Assembly: GCA_010692425.1 (NCBI GenBank)
Contig: JAAHHJ010000025.1
Location: 25,916 to 89,915 of the forward strand
Direction of reading: 5' to 3'
Origin: Symploca sp. SIO3C6
Lineage (GTDB): Bacteria; Cyanobacteriota; Cyanobacteriia; Cyanobacteriales; Coleofasciculaceae
Length of the DNA: 64,000 nt
Shown here in pieces: positions 26,109 to 36,052 of this stretch. The stretch's first letter is position 1, and every line of letters starts with the position of its first letter. The position numbers and the translations under genes were made by a program. The notes below the pieces were generated by a model. The model saw only the letters and a program-made list of their open reading frames with translations, did not search any database and was not told the origin of the DNA.

Positions 26109-27500
26109 CTAGACACGAGTGGCGCGATTACCTAGAGCGTTAAGGTTTTCCACTTCACGAGCTTTCTTGCCCCGCCATAGCAAGCGTACTGGTGTCCCAG
26201 CAAAGCCCAACTGTTGGCGAAACTGACGCTCAATGTAGCGGCGGTAGTTGTCATTAAAGCGTTTAGGTTCATTGACAAACAGGGCAATGGTTGGCGGCTG
26301 ACTTTTGACTTGAGTACCATAGTAGATTTTGCCCTGACGCCCCTGTCGGTTGGTGGGGGGAGAGTGCCAGCTAATTGCTTCTTGAATTACTTCATTAATC
26401 ACCGAAGTGGTGACGCGACGGCAGTGTTCTTGAGCAGCAGTATCAACTAAATCGAGAATCTTTTTGACTCGCTGACCAGTTAAAGCACTGACAAAAATCA
26501 TTGGAGCCCACTCAACAAAGTGCAGTCGGTTTTTGAGAATTTGTTCGTACTCGTAGATTGTATAGGAGTCTTTTTCGATTAAATCCCATTTGTTGACCAC
26601 AATCACAGCAGCACGTCCCTCGTCGGCAATTCTTCCTGCCAGTTTTTGGTCTTGCTCGGTAACACCATCAACAGCATCAATGACTAGTAAAACTACATCA
26701 CAACGGCGAATCGCCTTGAAGGCGCGATTAATCCCAAAAAATTCTGGGCCGTAGTCAACGTTTTTCTTTTTGCGAATTCCAGCAGTGTCGATTAGGCGAT
26801 AGTTTTTGCCTTCAATCCCTGCTTCTGGGTCGTCAGGGCGTTCTACCACCATATCAATGGCATCGCGAGTGGTACCGGAAATGGGGCTAACAATCGAGCG
26901 GTTGGATGAGGTGAGGGCGTTGAGTAAACTAGATTTACCAACATTGGGGCGTCCGACAATCGCCACTTTGATTTCTGGAGTCTCTGGGATTTCCTCCACG
27001 GCTGGTAAATAGGTGATCAGTTGATCAAGGAGTTCGCCAGTACCAACGCCGTGAATACCAGAAACAGGAAAAGGTTCACCTAAGCCTAGTTCCCAAAATT
27101 GAGATGCCTGAATAATTCCTTGCTGTGGGGACTCGCATTTATTGACGGCTAGCAGAATTGGCACTGTTTGTTGACGCAACCAATTGGCAATGGTTTGATC
27201 AGCAGGGGTGGGACCAGTTTGACCATCTACTACAAATATTGCTGCACTTGCTTCGCTTAAGGCTGCCATTGCCTGTTCTCGAATTAAGGGCAAGAACTCG
27301 GTATCATCATCGAAGACTAGGCCGCCAGTATCGACAACCGAGTACTCGCGGTCTTGCCAGAAAGCGCTGCGATAAGTGCGATCGCGGGTTACTCCTGGTT
27401 CATCGTGTACAATCGCATCGGTTGCGCTTGCCAAGCGATTGACAAGGGTGGATTTGCCCACATTTGGGCGTCCGATAACAGCAACAATTGGCAAGACCAT
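26109..27500 (-). CDS. der: Ribosome biogenesis GTPase Der (EngA)
   Basis: A tandem-GTPase protein needed for 50S assembly. 463 aa. First G domain: [16 protein letters not shown] (G1), VVDTGG (G3), NKCE (G4). Second G domain: [40 protein letters not shown]. The C-terminal KH-like domain ends [27 protein letters not shown]. Nothing is missing. It is the most upstream gene of the minus-strand series der-ecfT-pabB-pipX. Cytoplasmic. Confidence 0.98.
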   Translation of the reverse strand: MVLPIVAVIGRPNVGKSTLVNRLASATDAIVHDEPGVTRDRTYRSAFWQDREYSVVDTGGLVFDDDTEFLPLIREQAMAALSEASAAIFVVDGQTGPTPADQTIANWLRQQTVPILLAVNKCESPQQGIIQASQFWELGLGEPFPVSGIHGVGTGELLDQLITYLPAVEEIPETPEIKVAIVGRPNVGKSSLLNALTSSNRSIVSPISGTTRDAIDMVVERPDDPEAGIEGKNYRLIDTAGIRKKKNVDYGPEFFGINRAFKAIRRCDVVLLVIDAVDGVTEQDQKLAGRIADEGRAAVIVVNKWDLIEKDSYTIYEYEQILKNRLHFVEWAPMIFVSALTGQRVKKILDLVDTAAQEHCRRVTTSVINEVIQEAISWHSPPTNRQGRQGKIYYGTQVKSQPPTIALFVNEPKRFNDNYRRYIERQFRQQLGFAGTPVRLLWRGKKAREVENLNALGNRATRV

Positions 27501-27667
27501 ACCGTTTTTTTGAACTGAGAGTGATGTTAGAAGCTATGATCTTTAATCTTAACTAATTTAAAAATAGGAATCAGGAGTGCCTTACTCTGCTAGGAGCAAT
27601 GCTGCGGCACAAATGTAGCCTTCGGCTTGGCGAGAGCTTAACGCTAACAAGAAAGGAGTTTAGGAAT

Positions 27668-28780
27668 TCAGAGGTAGCGATGCAAAACCTCAACTGTGGC
27701 TTTGCCAGTTTTTTCCCATCTGAATTGACTTGCTTGCTGAAGTCCCAGGGTACGCAAACGCGATCGCAAGGCGGGATCAGTTACTATAGCTTGCATTGCT
27801 GCGGTGATTTCACTGGTTTTGTAGGGGTTGATCAAAAGGGCGGCATTACCTACAACTTCTGGCAAGGAGGAAAGGTTGGAAGTAATTACGGGAGTACCGC
27901 AAGCCATTGCTTCTAGTGCAGGGAAACCAAAGCCTTCCCAGAGGCTAGGGAAGACGAGGGCGATTGCTTGGTTAATGATTTTCGGTAGTTGCTCGTAGGG
28001 GAGGTAATCCAGGAATTTTACCTGATGGCTTAGCTTTAAATGGTCTGCTTGTGCTTTGAGGCTGGGAGTGTAGCGTTGGTCAATTGAACCTACAATTCTG
28101 AGTTCATAGTCTCGGCAATTGTCAATGGCAGCGAAGGCATCTATCAGCCGCTTTAGGTTTTTGTAGGGATCGTGGCGTCCTATATAGAGAAAATAGGGAC
28201 AATCCTCGGTGATTTCCTTGCTAGGTAAGTCAAGAAAGCGGAAATGATTGGCATCGTGGGCAAGGAGGAGGGGTGTTATTTTGGTGGCTGGGATCTTGAA
28301 GAAGTTATGAATATCTCTAGCGGTTGCAGTAGAGTTACAGAGAATATGTTGTGCTTGTGACAGAACTTGGGGGACGTAGTAGCGGAAATAAAGTTTTAGG
28401 GAAGAGAAATATTGGGGAAAGCGCAAGGGGATCAAATCGTGGACGGTGACAATATAGCGGCAGTTGCTGTAGAGAGGTGCTTCAGGGAGCGGAGAAAATA
28501 GGAGGTTCGATTGTAGTTTTTGGTAGATGTGCGGTAGTTTTAACTGAGTCCACAGGAGGCGACGAAAGTGACCTTTAGTTCCTTGTTCTGGGGTTAAATT
28601 GGGAGGGACTGGGTAGCGGGTATAGTTAGAGATTTGAGGTGAAAGTTCAGAAGTAAGGGGGGAAATTAGGAGAGTGGGTTTGAGAGGCTCTAGATGAGGG
28701 CAAAGATTGGCTGCATAGGTACTAATGCCAGTGGGTTTCGACAAGAGGAAAGATAGATTAACTAATACCGAATTCGACAA
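27668..28780 (-). CDS. Family 4 glycosyltransferase
   Basis: A GT-B fold retaining transferase of 370 aa, similar to mannosyltransferases of surface-polysaccharide loci. The C-terminal sugar-nucleotide domain is clear: [20 protein letters not shown], and [22 protein letters not shown] with the E-x7-E motif (EGFGFPALE), then [13 protein letters not shown]. The N-terminal part begins with [11 protein letters not shown], the family's donor-side loop. It overlaps the upstream GT2 by 19 bp, so the pair is co-transcribed and is the most distal end of the left polysaccharide arm. The sugar is unknown. Confidence 0.9.
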   Translation of the reverse strand: MSNSVLVNLSFLLSKPTGISTYAANLCPHLEPLKPTLLISPLTSELSPQISNYTRYPVPPNLTPEQGTKGHFRRLLWTQLKLPHIYQKLQSNLLFSPLPEAPLYSNCRYIVTVHDLIPLRFPQYFSSLKLYFRYYVPQVLSQAQHILCNSTATARDIHNFFKIPATKITPLLLAHDANHFRFLDLPSKEITEDCPYFLYIGRHDPYKNLKRLIDAFAAIDNCRDYELRIVGSIDQRYTPSLKAQADHLKLSHQVKFLDYLPYEQLPKIINQAIALVFPSLWEGFGFPALEAMACGTPVITSNLSSLPEVVGNAALLINPYKTSEITAAMQAIVTDPALRSRLRTLGLQQASQFRWEKTGKATVEVLHRYL

Positions 28781-29628
28781 TTTGGATTTACTCGCCTCAG
28801 ATAACTTGATATGCCCACCAGTTTACCAAGAGCAGTTTGGGGTTTTGGCAGCAGCAGGATTAGAGCGTGGATAGTAAGTCGAAAAAAGCGCAGGAGAAAA
28901 ATTGCTTTGTTGGTATATCTTTCTAGGGTCAGTAAGTAGCTATAGGTACTGTGGGCTATTTTCTTGGCAATATTGCGGTTGGTAATCGCAGATGGTTGGT
29001 GAACTAAGGCTATCTTACTAGTAATGGCAATTTTATGACCCTGCTTGGCATAGCGCTGGCAAAAGTCGAAGTCCTCGTAATAGAGAAAATAGGCAGGATC
29101 AAACTGAGGACAACTGCGAAACTGCTGTAGATTCAGCAGTAAACTACATCCACTTACCCAGTCACAAGTCGCGTAGATATTCTCTGTTGTGCTGGGAAGG
29201 GATTTATTGCATAAAATTGCACCTCGCTCCGGTATAAATCCACCGCCAGCAAACCAGATATCACCAGTTGGTGTGTAGATACAGGTACCGAGAATAGAAA
29301 GTTCTGGATAGGTTTCAAATAAAGTGGTAATTTTTGTAAGGGTATTTTCTGGTAAGTAGGTGTCTGGATTTACAATCCAGACTATTGCCTTTGAGTCTTG
29401 ATTGTAAATCCAATTAAGTCCTAGATTACAGGCTTTGCTAAAACCGAGGTTGGTTTTAGCTTCTAAAATTTGGAGGGATTGGGCATGAAGTTTTGGAAGT
29501 TCATGATCATTTGGGGAGTTATTGACAATAACAATTTGATGAGGAGTGGCTGGATGAGTTGTAATTGAGTTAATTAAGCGCTCAATCAGGTGGCTCGAGT
29601 AGTAGTTAACGGTGAGTAAATAAATCAC
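28762..29628 (-). CDS. Family 2 glycosyltransferase (rhamnosyltransferase-like)
   Basis: An inverting GT-A enzyme of 288 aa. Seen: YLLTVNYYSSHLIERLINSI start, IVNNSPND, NLGFSKACNLGLNW, and the metal site WIVNPDTYLPEN (NPD form of DxD). The acceptor region is FLYYEDFDFCQRYAKQGHKI, where ED-D-F-C holds the catalytic base. The layout matches WbbL-type rhamnosyltransferases, though the donor is not proven. The C-terminal third is basic and hydrophobic and may associate with the membrane. Overlaps the downstream GT4 by 19 bp. Confidence 0.9.
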   Translation of the reverse strand: MIYLLTVNYYSSHLIERLINSITTHPATPHQIVIVNNSPNDHELPKLHAQSLQILEAKTNLGFSKACNLGLNWIYNQDSKAIVWIVNPDTYLPENTLTKITTLFETYPELSILGTCIYTPTGDIWFAGGGFIPERGAILCNKSLPSTTENIYATCDWVSGCSLLLNLQQFRSCPQFDPAYFLYYEDFDFCQRYAKQGHKIAITSKIALVHQPSAITNRNIAKKIAHSTYSYLLTLERYTNKAIFLLRFFRLTIHALILLLPKPQTALGKLVGISSYLRRVNPNCRIRY

Positions 29629-29676
29629 ATTAGTTATATATAGTATAAGAATATAGAATTTGAATTAAGATTTATT

Positions 29677-30366
29677 ATGAACCAAGAAGAATATCTCAAA
29701 AAACTTTATGCGAATCGCTTTAGTTACAAAGAGAGAAAATCAAAATTACAACTTTGGAAAATTCTGATTGATGGCTTTTTACAAGAACATGTAGGACAAA
29801 ACTCAATAGTTTTAGATATAGGAGGGGGATATTGTGAATTCATTAATCAAATTCAAGCTAAGGAAAAATATTTAATTGACTTAAATCCAGATTCTGAAAA
29901 TTTTGCTGATCCCTCAGTCAACATCCTAAATATTGACATATTGAGTCCGCCCGATCAAGCTTTATCTTGCAACTATTTTGATAGGATATTTATCTCTAAC
30001 TTCTTTGAGCATCTAGGCAGCAAAGAAGATTTAGTTGAAGTTTTACTATTCTGCTTTAAACACTTAAAAGTTGGAGGTTCTATCCTAGTCATTCAACCCA
30101 ACTTTAAATACTCTTACAAGGAGTATTATGATTTTATTGATCATCAATTACCCATAACTCATATCTCTCTTCAGGAGATAATGCAGACAATTGGCTTCTC
30201 AATTAATGTAGTTATACCAAGATTTTTGCCTTTTTCTACAAAAGGCAGGCCAGCCTCTCCTGACTTATTGAAACTCTACCTAAAAATACCATTCTTATGG
30301 TATTTTTTGGGGGGACAAATGTTTATTAAAGCTTCTAAACCTATAAAAGACTTGGGTCGCATTTAA
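29677..30366 (+). CDS. Class I SAM-dependent methyltransferase
   Basis: 229 aa. Motif I is VLDIGGGYCEFINQI (~46-60), motif II LIDLNPDSENF, motif IV FDRIFISNFFEHL, and a GGSILVIQPNF strand close the Methyltransf_11-type fold. It lies alone on the plus strand, divergent from the GT2 gene (48-bp gap), inside an otherwise minus-strand arm. The C-terminus (LKLYLKIPFLWYFLGGQMFIKASK) is like polysaccharide-locus methyltransferases that act on sugars or lipid-linked glycans. Substrate unknown. Confidence 0.82.
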   Translation: MNQEEYLKKLYANRFSYKERKSKLQLWKILIDGFLQEHVGQNSIVLDIGGGYCEFINQIQAKEKYLIDLNPDSENFADPSVNILNIDILSPPDQALSCNYFDRIFISNFFEHLGSKEDLVEVLLFCFKHLKVGGSILVIQPNFKYSYKEYYDFIDHQLPITHISLQEIMQTIGFSINVVIPRFLPFSTKGRPASPDLLKLYLKIPFLWYFLGGQMFIKASKPIKDLGRI

Positions 30367-30572
30367 TTTTTGTAGGTTAGGTTGAAGTCTTAAAAGTCAG
30401 CATCACCTGTAGAATAATAGGGATAATCTGCCAGAAGCTGCTACCTATTAGCTATTTGCTCTCACTGAAATGCCCCCCAAAAGTTGTTTGTGAGTAAACC
30501 TATTTGAAGAATTTAACTGCTTAATTCAGCATTTTGGGCAAGTGAATAAACTTTATGAATAAGCAGCAATAA

Positions 30573-31688
30573 CTACCTGGTTTTATTGGCAAACACTGCC
30601 ATCTTATTCAGGTTGTAAGCTAGCGGATAATTTCTAGATACTTGTGCTGTATAAATTTCTTCAAGTATATTTTTAATGTTGTATTGATATTGCCACTTTG
30701 GATAGTGAGATTGAAATTTTCTGACACTGGAAATATACCAAATATGGTCACCATCTCGATTGTTATTGGTGTAGCTGTACTGAAGCTTTTTTCCAGCAAT
30801 ACTTTCACACATAGTAATAGCCTCTAGCATAGAGCAATTGCTATATCGAGAACCACCAATGTTATAAATTTCGCCACAGCGTGGGTTTTGATAAAAATGA
30901 TAGAAAGCATTGACTAGGTCGTGGCTATGGATATTATCCCTGACTTGCTTACCTTGATAGCCAAATATAGTGTATGGCTCAGAGGTAATTGTACATTTCA
31001 TTAAATATGCCAAGAAGCCATGCAACTGTGCTCCAGAGTGTAGAGGACCGGTTAGACAACCACCTCGAAAGCTAACGGTTTTCATGCCAAAGTATTTGCC
31101 ATATTCTTGTACCAAAAGATCAGCGGCAACCTTGGAAACTCCAAACAGAGAGTGTTTAGAACTGTCAATATTCATTGATTCGTCAATGCCAGTTACATAT
31201 TTATGACTTGGCTCAATTTCCCAGCGCGTTTCTAGCTCTTCGAGAGGTAGGCAATTGGGAGTATCTCCATAAACTTTGTTAGTTGAAGTAAATATGAATA
31301 CTGCTTGGGGACAGTATTGACGAGCTGCTTCTAGTAGGACTAAGGTTCCATTGGCATTGATCGTAAAATCAGTGTGGGGATCTTGTGCTGCCCAATCATG
31401 AGAAGGTTGTGCAGCAGTGTGGATGATCAAAGCGATATCAGAAGAGTACTCCTGAAAAATTTTTTCTACACAGTCGCGAGCACGGATGTCAACATCATAA
31501 TGGTGATAATGATCACCATACCTATTCTTGAGTGAGTCTCGGTTCCATAGAGTTGATGCAGACTCACCAAAGAAAAAAGAACGCATATCGTTATCGATGC
31601 CCACGATATTGAATCCACAATGGGCGAAAAAATGAACAGACTCTGAGCCAATTAGACCAGCTGATCCAGTAATGATCACAGTAGGCAT
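30573..31688 (-). CDS. NAD-dependent epimerase, CDP-paratose 2-epimerase-like
   Basis: Extended SDR, ~371 aa. The start at 31688 ([11 protein letters not shown]) is better than the upstream frame opening. Motifs: [16 protein letters not shown] (NAD site), [40 protein letters not shown], and the active site [14 protein letters not shown] in which Ser/Tyr-type positions are altered (FGVSK instead of YxxxK). [10 protein letters not shown] and the NRDSL loop are signatures of the RfbE/TylE family. Other genes of the CDP-tyvelose path are not in the window, so the substrate may differ. Follows a similar epimerase 48 bp upstream. Confidence 0.8.
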   Translation of the reverse strand: MPTVIITGSAGLIGSESVHFFAHCGFNIVGIDNDMRSFFFGESASTLWNRDSLKNRYGDHYHHYDVDIRARDCVEKIFQEYSSDIALIIHTAAQPSHDWAAQDPHTDFTINANGTLVLLEAARQYCPQAVFIFTSTNKVYGDTPNCLPLEELETRWEIEPSHKYVTGIDESMNIDSSKHSLFGVSKVAADLLVQEYGKYFGMKTVSFRGGCLTGPLHSGAQLHGFLAYLMKCTITSEPYTIFGYQGKQVRDNIHSHDLVNAFYHFYQNPRCGEIYNIGGSRYSNCSMLEAITMCESIAGKKLQYSYTNNNRDGDHIWYISSVRKFQSHYPKWQYQYNIKNILEEIYTAQVSRNYPLAYNLNKMAVFANKTR

Positions 31689-31736
31689 AGCACTAACACT
31701 CCTCACAAACCTTGAAGCCAAACCATGTTCACAGTT

Positions 31737-32804
31737 TTATTTCAGGACTTGGCTAAGCACCGCTTCATTGTCGCATATCCAACCATAGATATCATTTAAA
31801 GCTGCTTTGGGATTAATCATAGGCTGCCAGCCAGTTTTTCTAAAGACTTTTGAGGAGTCGGTGATAAAAATAGGAATGTCCCCTTGTCGTCCTTCTGTTA
31901 CAGGCTTAATTTGAGTAGATTTTCCAGTGATGGCTTCGCATAGTTGGGTCGTTTCAATTAAAGAAAGACTGTTACTGGTTCCACCACCAACATTAAAGAC
32001 TTCACCATCGAGTTCTAAAAAATGTAGCAATTGATACTCAACTAACCTCAATAAGTCTTCTACGTGTAGTAAATCTCTTACTTGCTTGCCACTGCCCCCA
32101 TAGCCGATATAGTTGAGTGGTTTTTGAAAGTGGTGGGCTCCAACCCAAAGAACAAAGACTCCTTGATCTACTTTACCCATCTGCCAAGGTCCTGTGACTA
32201 CACCGCATCTATTGATAATTGCGCTGAGATTATAGGCTTGTCTATATTCTTCAATTAAAAGTTCAGAGGCTAGTTTTGTTGTTCCGTATAGTGAGCGATA
32301 GCCTTGTAATAGAAAATCTTCAGAGACGCCTAGTTGGGAAACCCCAGGTAAGATTTGTTCAGGAATAATTTCAAACCTAGTTGGCAATTCTCTTAAGTTC
32401 AATGACTTAAGAGGAACAATGGGATAAACACGGCTACTAGAAAGGAACAATAAACGGGCGTTTATTTGTCTAGCTAATTCTAAGATGTTAATTGTTCCCA
32501 CCAGATTAGTTTGAAGCACATACTGAGGCGATGTAAAACCAGCCATTACAGAAGGTTCAGCAGAACAGTCAATGATAGTATCTACAACAAGTACACCTGG
32601 ATCTAGGTCTGAAGAAGAGCGAATATCGCCATGAAGGAATTGAATACCCCAGTTTTTTAGCCTAGGAAGATTCAATTCAGAACCGCGACGCCGCAGATTA
32701 TCCAGGCAGATTATCTGCCAATTACTGTGAAGCTTTTTTAGACCAATTGCTAGAGAACTACCAATAAAACCTGCTCCACCCAAGACTAAAATTCTCTCGG
32801 TCAT
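31737..32804 (-). CDS. NAD-dependent sugar epimerase/dehydratase
   Basis: Extended SDR of 355 aa. NAD site LVLGGAGFIGSSLAIGL; LDNLRRRGSELNLPRL and FLHGDIRSSSDL are shared with CDP-paratose 2-epimerases. The active site is LYGTTKLASELLIEEY (Y-x3-K present) with an upstream SSSRVYP strand. The substrate loop INRCGVVTGPWQMGKVDQG is also family-typical. With the next gene it forms a diverged pair of the same subfamily; here the Tyr is intact. Same operon as the GtrA-GT2 gene upstream (42-bp gap). Confidence 0.85.
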   Translation of the reverse strand: MTERILVLGGAGFIGSSLAIGLKKLHSNWQIICLDNLRRRGSELNLPRLKNWGIQFLHGDIRSSSDLDPGVLVVDTIIDCSAEPSVMAGFTSPQYVLQTNLVGTINILELARQINARLLFLSSSRVYPIVPLKSLNLRELPTRFEIIPEQILPGVSQLGVSEDFLLQGYRSLYGTTKLASELLIEEYRQAYNLSAIINRCGVVTGPWQMGKVDQGVFVLWVGAHHFQKPLNYIGYGGSGKQVRDLLHVEDLLRLVEYQLLHFLELDGEVFNVGGGTSNSLSLIETTQLCEAITGKSTQIKPVTEGRQGDIPIFITDSSKVFRKTGWQPMINPKAALNDIYGWICDNEAVLSQVLK

Positions 32805-32846
32805 TTCATTTCGTCTTAATTTTTTTTGAAAACCAATCTCTCATCG

Positions 32847-34184
32847 TCAAGTTTTACTTTGAACCATTACTTGAGGCTGTTTGCGCACATAGTCTCCCCG
32901 AGAAAGAATTTTTTCTAAAAACAGATAAAGTACAATAAATAAATATCTGCTACCCATTTCCTTGATTTTTAACTTAGAAATCCCTGTTTGGCGATTTCTC
33001 CAAGTGATGGGAACAGTTGTATAAGAGTAACCGCGAACAATTGCCTTAAGTGGCATTTCAACTGTCAAGTTGAAATGATGGGAAATTAAAGGACAAATTC
33101 CTTCAATCACTTCCCGACGATATGCTTTAAATGCATTTGTTGTATCGTTATATTTTAAGCCAAATAAAATTTGTACAAACAGATTAGCTAAGCGATTGAC
33201 AATCAACTTATGAGTAGGGTATTCAATTACTTTTCCTCCTCTAATGAAGCGGGAACCAAATACACATTCGTAGCCTTCTTGAAGTTTGTAATAGTAATTG
33301 ACAATATCTTCTGGTGCATCTGAACTGTCTGCCATAACAATGACAACTGCATCTCCTTGGAAATTCTCTAAACCGCACCGTACAGCAAAACCGAATCCAT
33401 TGGGATAGTAGTTATTGAGATAGCGAACTTTATTATTTTGATTGCTGATATCTTGTAGTATTATTTCTGTACGATCACGGCTATTGTCATTGACAACTAA
33501 GATTTCATAATCAATTTCCTGCTCTTCTAAAAATAAGCTAATAGCTTGGATTGTGTTGGCGATACCGCCCTCTTCATTGTGAGCTGGAATTACAATTGAA
33601 AGTAGATCAATTTTGACCATCTTTTTCAATTGCTGCGATACTCTGCAACTAGCTTTTGACGAATAATAATTGTGTTTATTCTCACAGGAGGGTGCTAGTC
33701 CTTCTGGATGGTAGATTGCTAATGAGTCAGTCTTGCTCATCTTGTCAACAGATGTAGCAGGAGCTTTAAATACTAATCTGTCACTAATTACATAATTGAT
33801 AGCTGCACTTAGCAGTACACCTACTAAGGTATTAATTCCATAATTGACTCCTAACCAATCTAGTAAGGGAAAGACAATGCCGATTCTAGTGATAACGGCA
33901 GCGCCAGCTGCAATGTGATAAAGAGGAATTTGTTTACACAAAACTGCTTTGATTGCCCAATTTCCTCCTGGCCAAACCCAGATACGGTAAATGAAAAAAC
34001 TCAGTAGCAATGACAACTCGATTGCAACCGTATTGGCTATATTGCGCAGCAGAGGTGTATTAAATCCTAGCCATTCAATGATCACAAAGATGAGTAAGAT
34101 ATTAAATGCTGCCGCTACACCACCACCAAAAATAAACTTGATTACTTGCTTCTGAAATATTTCTTTTAATGAAATTTTAGTCAT
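32847..34184 (-). CDS. GtrA-domain / family 2 glycosyltransferase fusion
   Basis: 445 aa with two parts. Residues ~10-145 are a GtrA-like four-helix membrane domain (QVIKFIFGGGVAAAFNILL ... LLSAAINYVISDRLVF). Residues ~195-420 are a polyprenyl-phosphate sugar synthase-like GT2 (LSIVIPAHNEEGGIANTI, ILVVNDNSRDRT, VIVMADSSDAPED as the DxD region, VFGSRFIRGGK, ITWRNRQTGISKLKIKEMG). GtrA proteins are thought to flip the lipid-linked sugar made by the partner GT2. Both in one chain would make and move undecaprenyl-phosphate-sugar. GtrA at the N-terminus is the less usual order. It begins directly where the upstream gene ends. Confidence 0.88.
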   Translation of the reverse strand: MTKISLKEIFQKQVIKFIFGGGVAAAFNILLIFVIIEWLGFNTPLLRNIANTVAIELSLLLSFFIYRIWVWPGGNWAIKAVLCKQIPLYHIAAGAAVITRIGIVFPLLDWLGVNYGINTLVGVLLSAAINYVISDRLVFKAPATSVDKMSKTDSLAIYHPEGLAPSCENKHNYYSSKASCRVSQQLKKMVKIDLLSIVIPAHNEEGGIANTIQAISLFLEEQEIDYEILVVNDNSRDRTEIILQDISNQNNKVRYLNNYYPNGFGFAVRCGLENFQGDAVVIVMADSSDAPEDIVNYYYKLQEGYECVFGSRFIRGGKVIEYPTHKLIVNRLANLFVQILFGLKYNDTTNAFKAYRREVIEGICPLISHHFNLTVEMPLKAIVRGYSYTTVPITWRNRQTGISKLKIKEMGSRYLFIVLYLFLEKILSRGDYVRKQPQVMVQSKT

Positions 34185-35966
34185 TTATTCCACCACTTTT
34201 ATCTTAGATTCACCACTTAATTTAACGAACTGCTTTTGCTCTTGATTGTATACCCAAGCCTTAATCACAGTTTCCCCTAAGGGGATAGACTTAGGATAAA
34301 TATTAGCTTGCCAACCAGATTTTTTGTATCGGTTTGATTTAAGGTTATTGGCAACATCAGAGCTGTCTATATTGACAACTGCACTCGCGAAGAAGGATTG
34401 GTTATTTCCATGAGATAGTAATACTAGATTTGGCTGTTGGCTACTATCTGGTAGGATAGCCCAACCAGCTAGCGTAACACTACCATTTCTTGACAGGGTC
34501 AAGAGTTGGTCAGTTTTTGGGCTAATATCAACATAACCGTGAATTTTGGTAGGTTCAGCTATAAATGCTATGTCTCTAGGGAAATGCCTAAAACCTAGCT
34601 TTTGAAGGGTTTCAGCTGAACTTATCACCAGAGCTGGATCGGGAAAAATAAATTTTAAACAGTTATCTGGTGATTCACTAATAGATTTATTGAAAAAGTG
34701 AATGATCTCTAAGCAAGTTTTCCCTCTACTCCGATCCAGCCAAGTTGCCCTTCCATTTGCGATTGCAGATGTAGAGCCAGTAATAAAATTTACTGCTAGA
34801 ATACCAACAAGCAAGTAACTTCCTAAACGGAGGTAATTATTTTTGCTAAACCATTCCTGTCGATGATATATCAATAATCGCCACATCTGTAGACAGGATA
34901 TGATCAACAATATCATGACCGTTGTATATCTTGATGAAGACGCTTGCTCGATGCCAAATCCAGCTCTACCGACAGTGGTTATTAAAGCAAAAAAACTTGC
35001 AAACCAACCTATTGACAACCAAGGAGCTAAATCATAAGCAAATTTTGATTTATAGTTATAGATATAGTAGACATTAAAAAATATAAAACTAAACAATATA
35101 ATCAATCCACTAATCATCCGAGGCAGAAATAATTTGCCAACTGGGGTTCCTATAATTGTTAATAGGTAACTTATCGCGGCTAATGGCTCCTTGAAGAAGA
35201 AGAGTGTATCAGGATGATGACCTGGTTTGTGATAGCCAATGCTGTAGAAGGCACAGGATATTATAAAGAATGATATCCATAACAAAAGTCTGATTTTACT
35301 GGATTTGGTATTACCTTCAACTGAAGCTACTGAGGGGATGACGGCAAGCCAAGAAAATAAGCCATGTGCTGACGAGAAACTAGCAATAAAGCAGCACAGA
35401 GCCGCGAGAGTTAGCTTTATAGAAGTAGACCAAGTATTAGTTAAGCTCAGAAGTAAGACAGATAGTATCACGCATGTATTGATTAAAAACCAAGATACCT
35501 GGAATCCCCATAACCAATTTTCATTCTGGACTAAAGAGAAAGTTAGGACACAAGTCAAAATATTAAATGAGTGGAATAAAATGTTCCTTTCTTTTTGGCT
35601 AATAGCTGCGATTTTGTAGATTGCGCAAAAATTAAATATTGCTAAAAATAGACTAAAGTACAGTTCAATTTTGATCTGCCAATTAGAGGTAAATGCGAGT
35701 ATTAAAAAGATTATTCTAGGAAAAAAAATTCGATGTTCATTATGCTGGTAAAAAAAATCTTTAAAGTTGACATTACCAGTTGCAATTTTATCAAAAAAAC
35801 TTATTAATGCAAATTGATCTCCAACGGGAACATTTACACTAAAGCTAGCTATAAACCATAAAATTAGGGCTAATGGCAGAAGATAGATAATTAGCAAATA
35901 TATCTGAAGTTTAGATAGAGAAATGTGATTATTTAACACTGCAACTCCTTGTTTATTCAACTCCAA
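34185..35966 (-). CDS. Large multi-pass membrane protein, putative GT-C type
   Basis: 593 aa with ~11 hydrophobic segments in the first ~410 residues, then a soluble domain of ~175 residues with ITLAG-type beta-strands (NGSVTLAGWAILPDS). The first loop after helix 1 holds SVNVPVGDQFALISFFDKI and YQHNEHRIFFPRI, where a conserved Asp and HNEHR would suit a GT-C glycosyltransferase active site. I do not recognise a named family. It lies between the sulfotransferase fusion and the GtrA-GT2 gene; if the latter makes a polyprenyl-phosphate sugar, this protein is the obvious candidate to use it. Confidence 0.7.
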   Translation of the reverse strand: MELNKQGVAVLNNHISLSKLQIYLLIIYLLPLALILWFIASFSVNVPVGDQFALISFFDKIATGNVNFKDFFYQHNEHRIFFPRIIFLILAFTSNWQIKIELYFSLFLAIFNFCAIYKIAAISQKERNILFHSFNILTCVLTFSLVQNENWLWGFQVSWFLINTCVILSVLLLSLTNTWSTSIKLTLAALCCFIASFSSAHGLFSWLAVIPSVASVEGNTKSSKIRLLLWISFFIISCAFYSIGYHKPGHHPDTLFFFKEPLAAISYLLTIIGTPVGKLFLPRMISGLIILFSFIFFNVYYIYNYKSKFAYDLAPWLSIGWFASFFALITTVGRAGFGIEQASSSRYTTVMILLIISCLQMWRLLIYHRQEWFSKNNYLRLGSYLLVGILAVNFITGSTSAIANGRATWLDRSRGKTCLEIIHFFNKSISESPDNCLKFIFPDPALVISSAETLQKLGFRHFPRDIAFIAEPTKIHGYVDISPKTDQLLTLSRNGSVTLAGWAILPDSSQQPNLVLLSHGNNQSFFASAVVNIDSSDVANNLKSNRYKKSGWQANIYPKSIPLGETVIKAWVYNQEQKQFVKLSGESKIKVVE

Positions 35967-36052
35967 ACCTTCTAGAAGGCGCTTTAGGTTTGGAGGAATC
36001 TAAATCCCTTTCCAAGCTGTCCCCTTTCCCCCCTTCTCTTCCTTAAGATTAG

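Noticed and set aside
27158..27442. 94-codon plus-strand ORF opposite der
   Set aside because: Antisense to the highly conserved G domain of Der; Arg/Leu-rich shadow frame.
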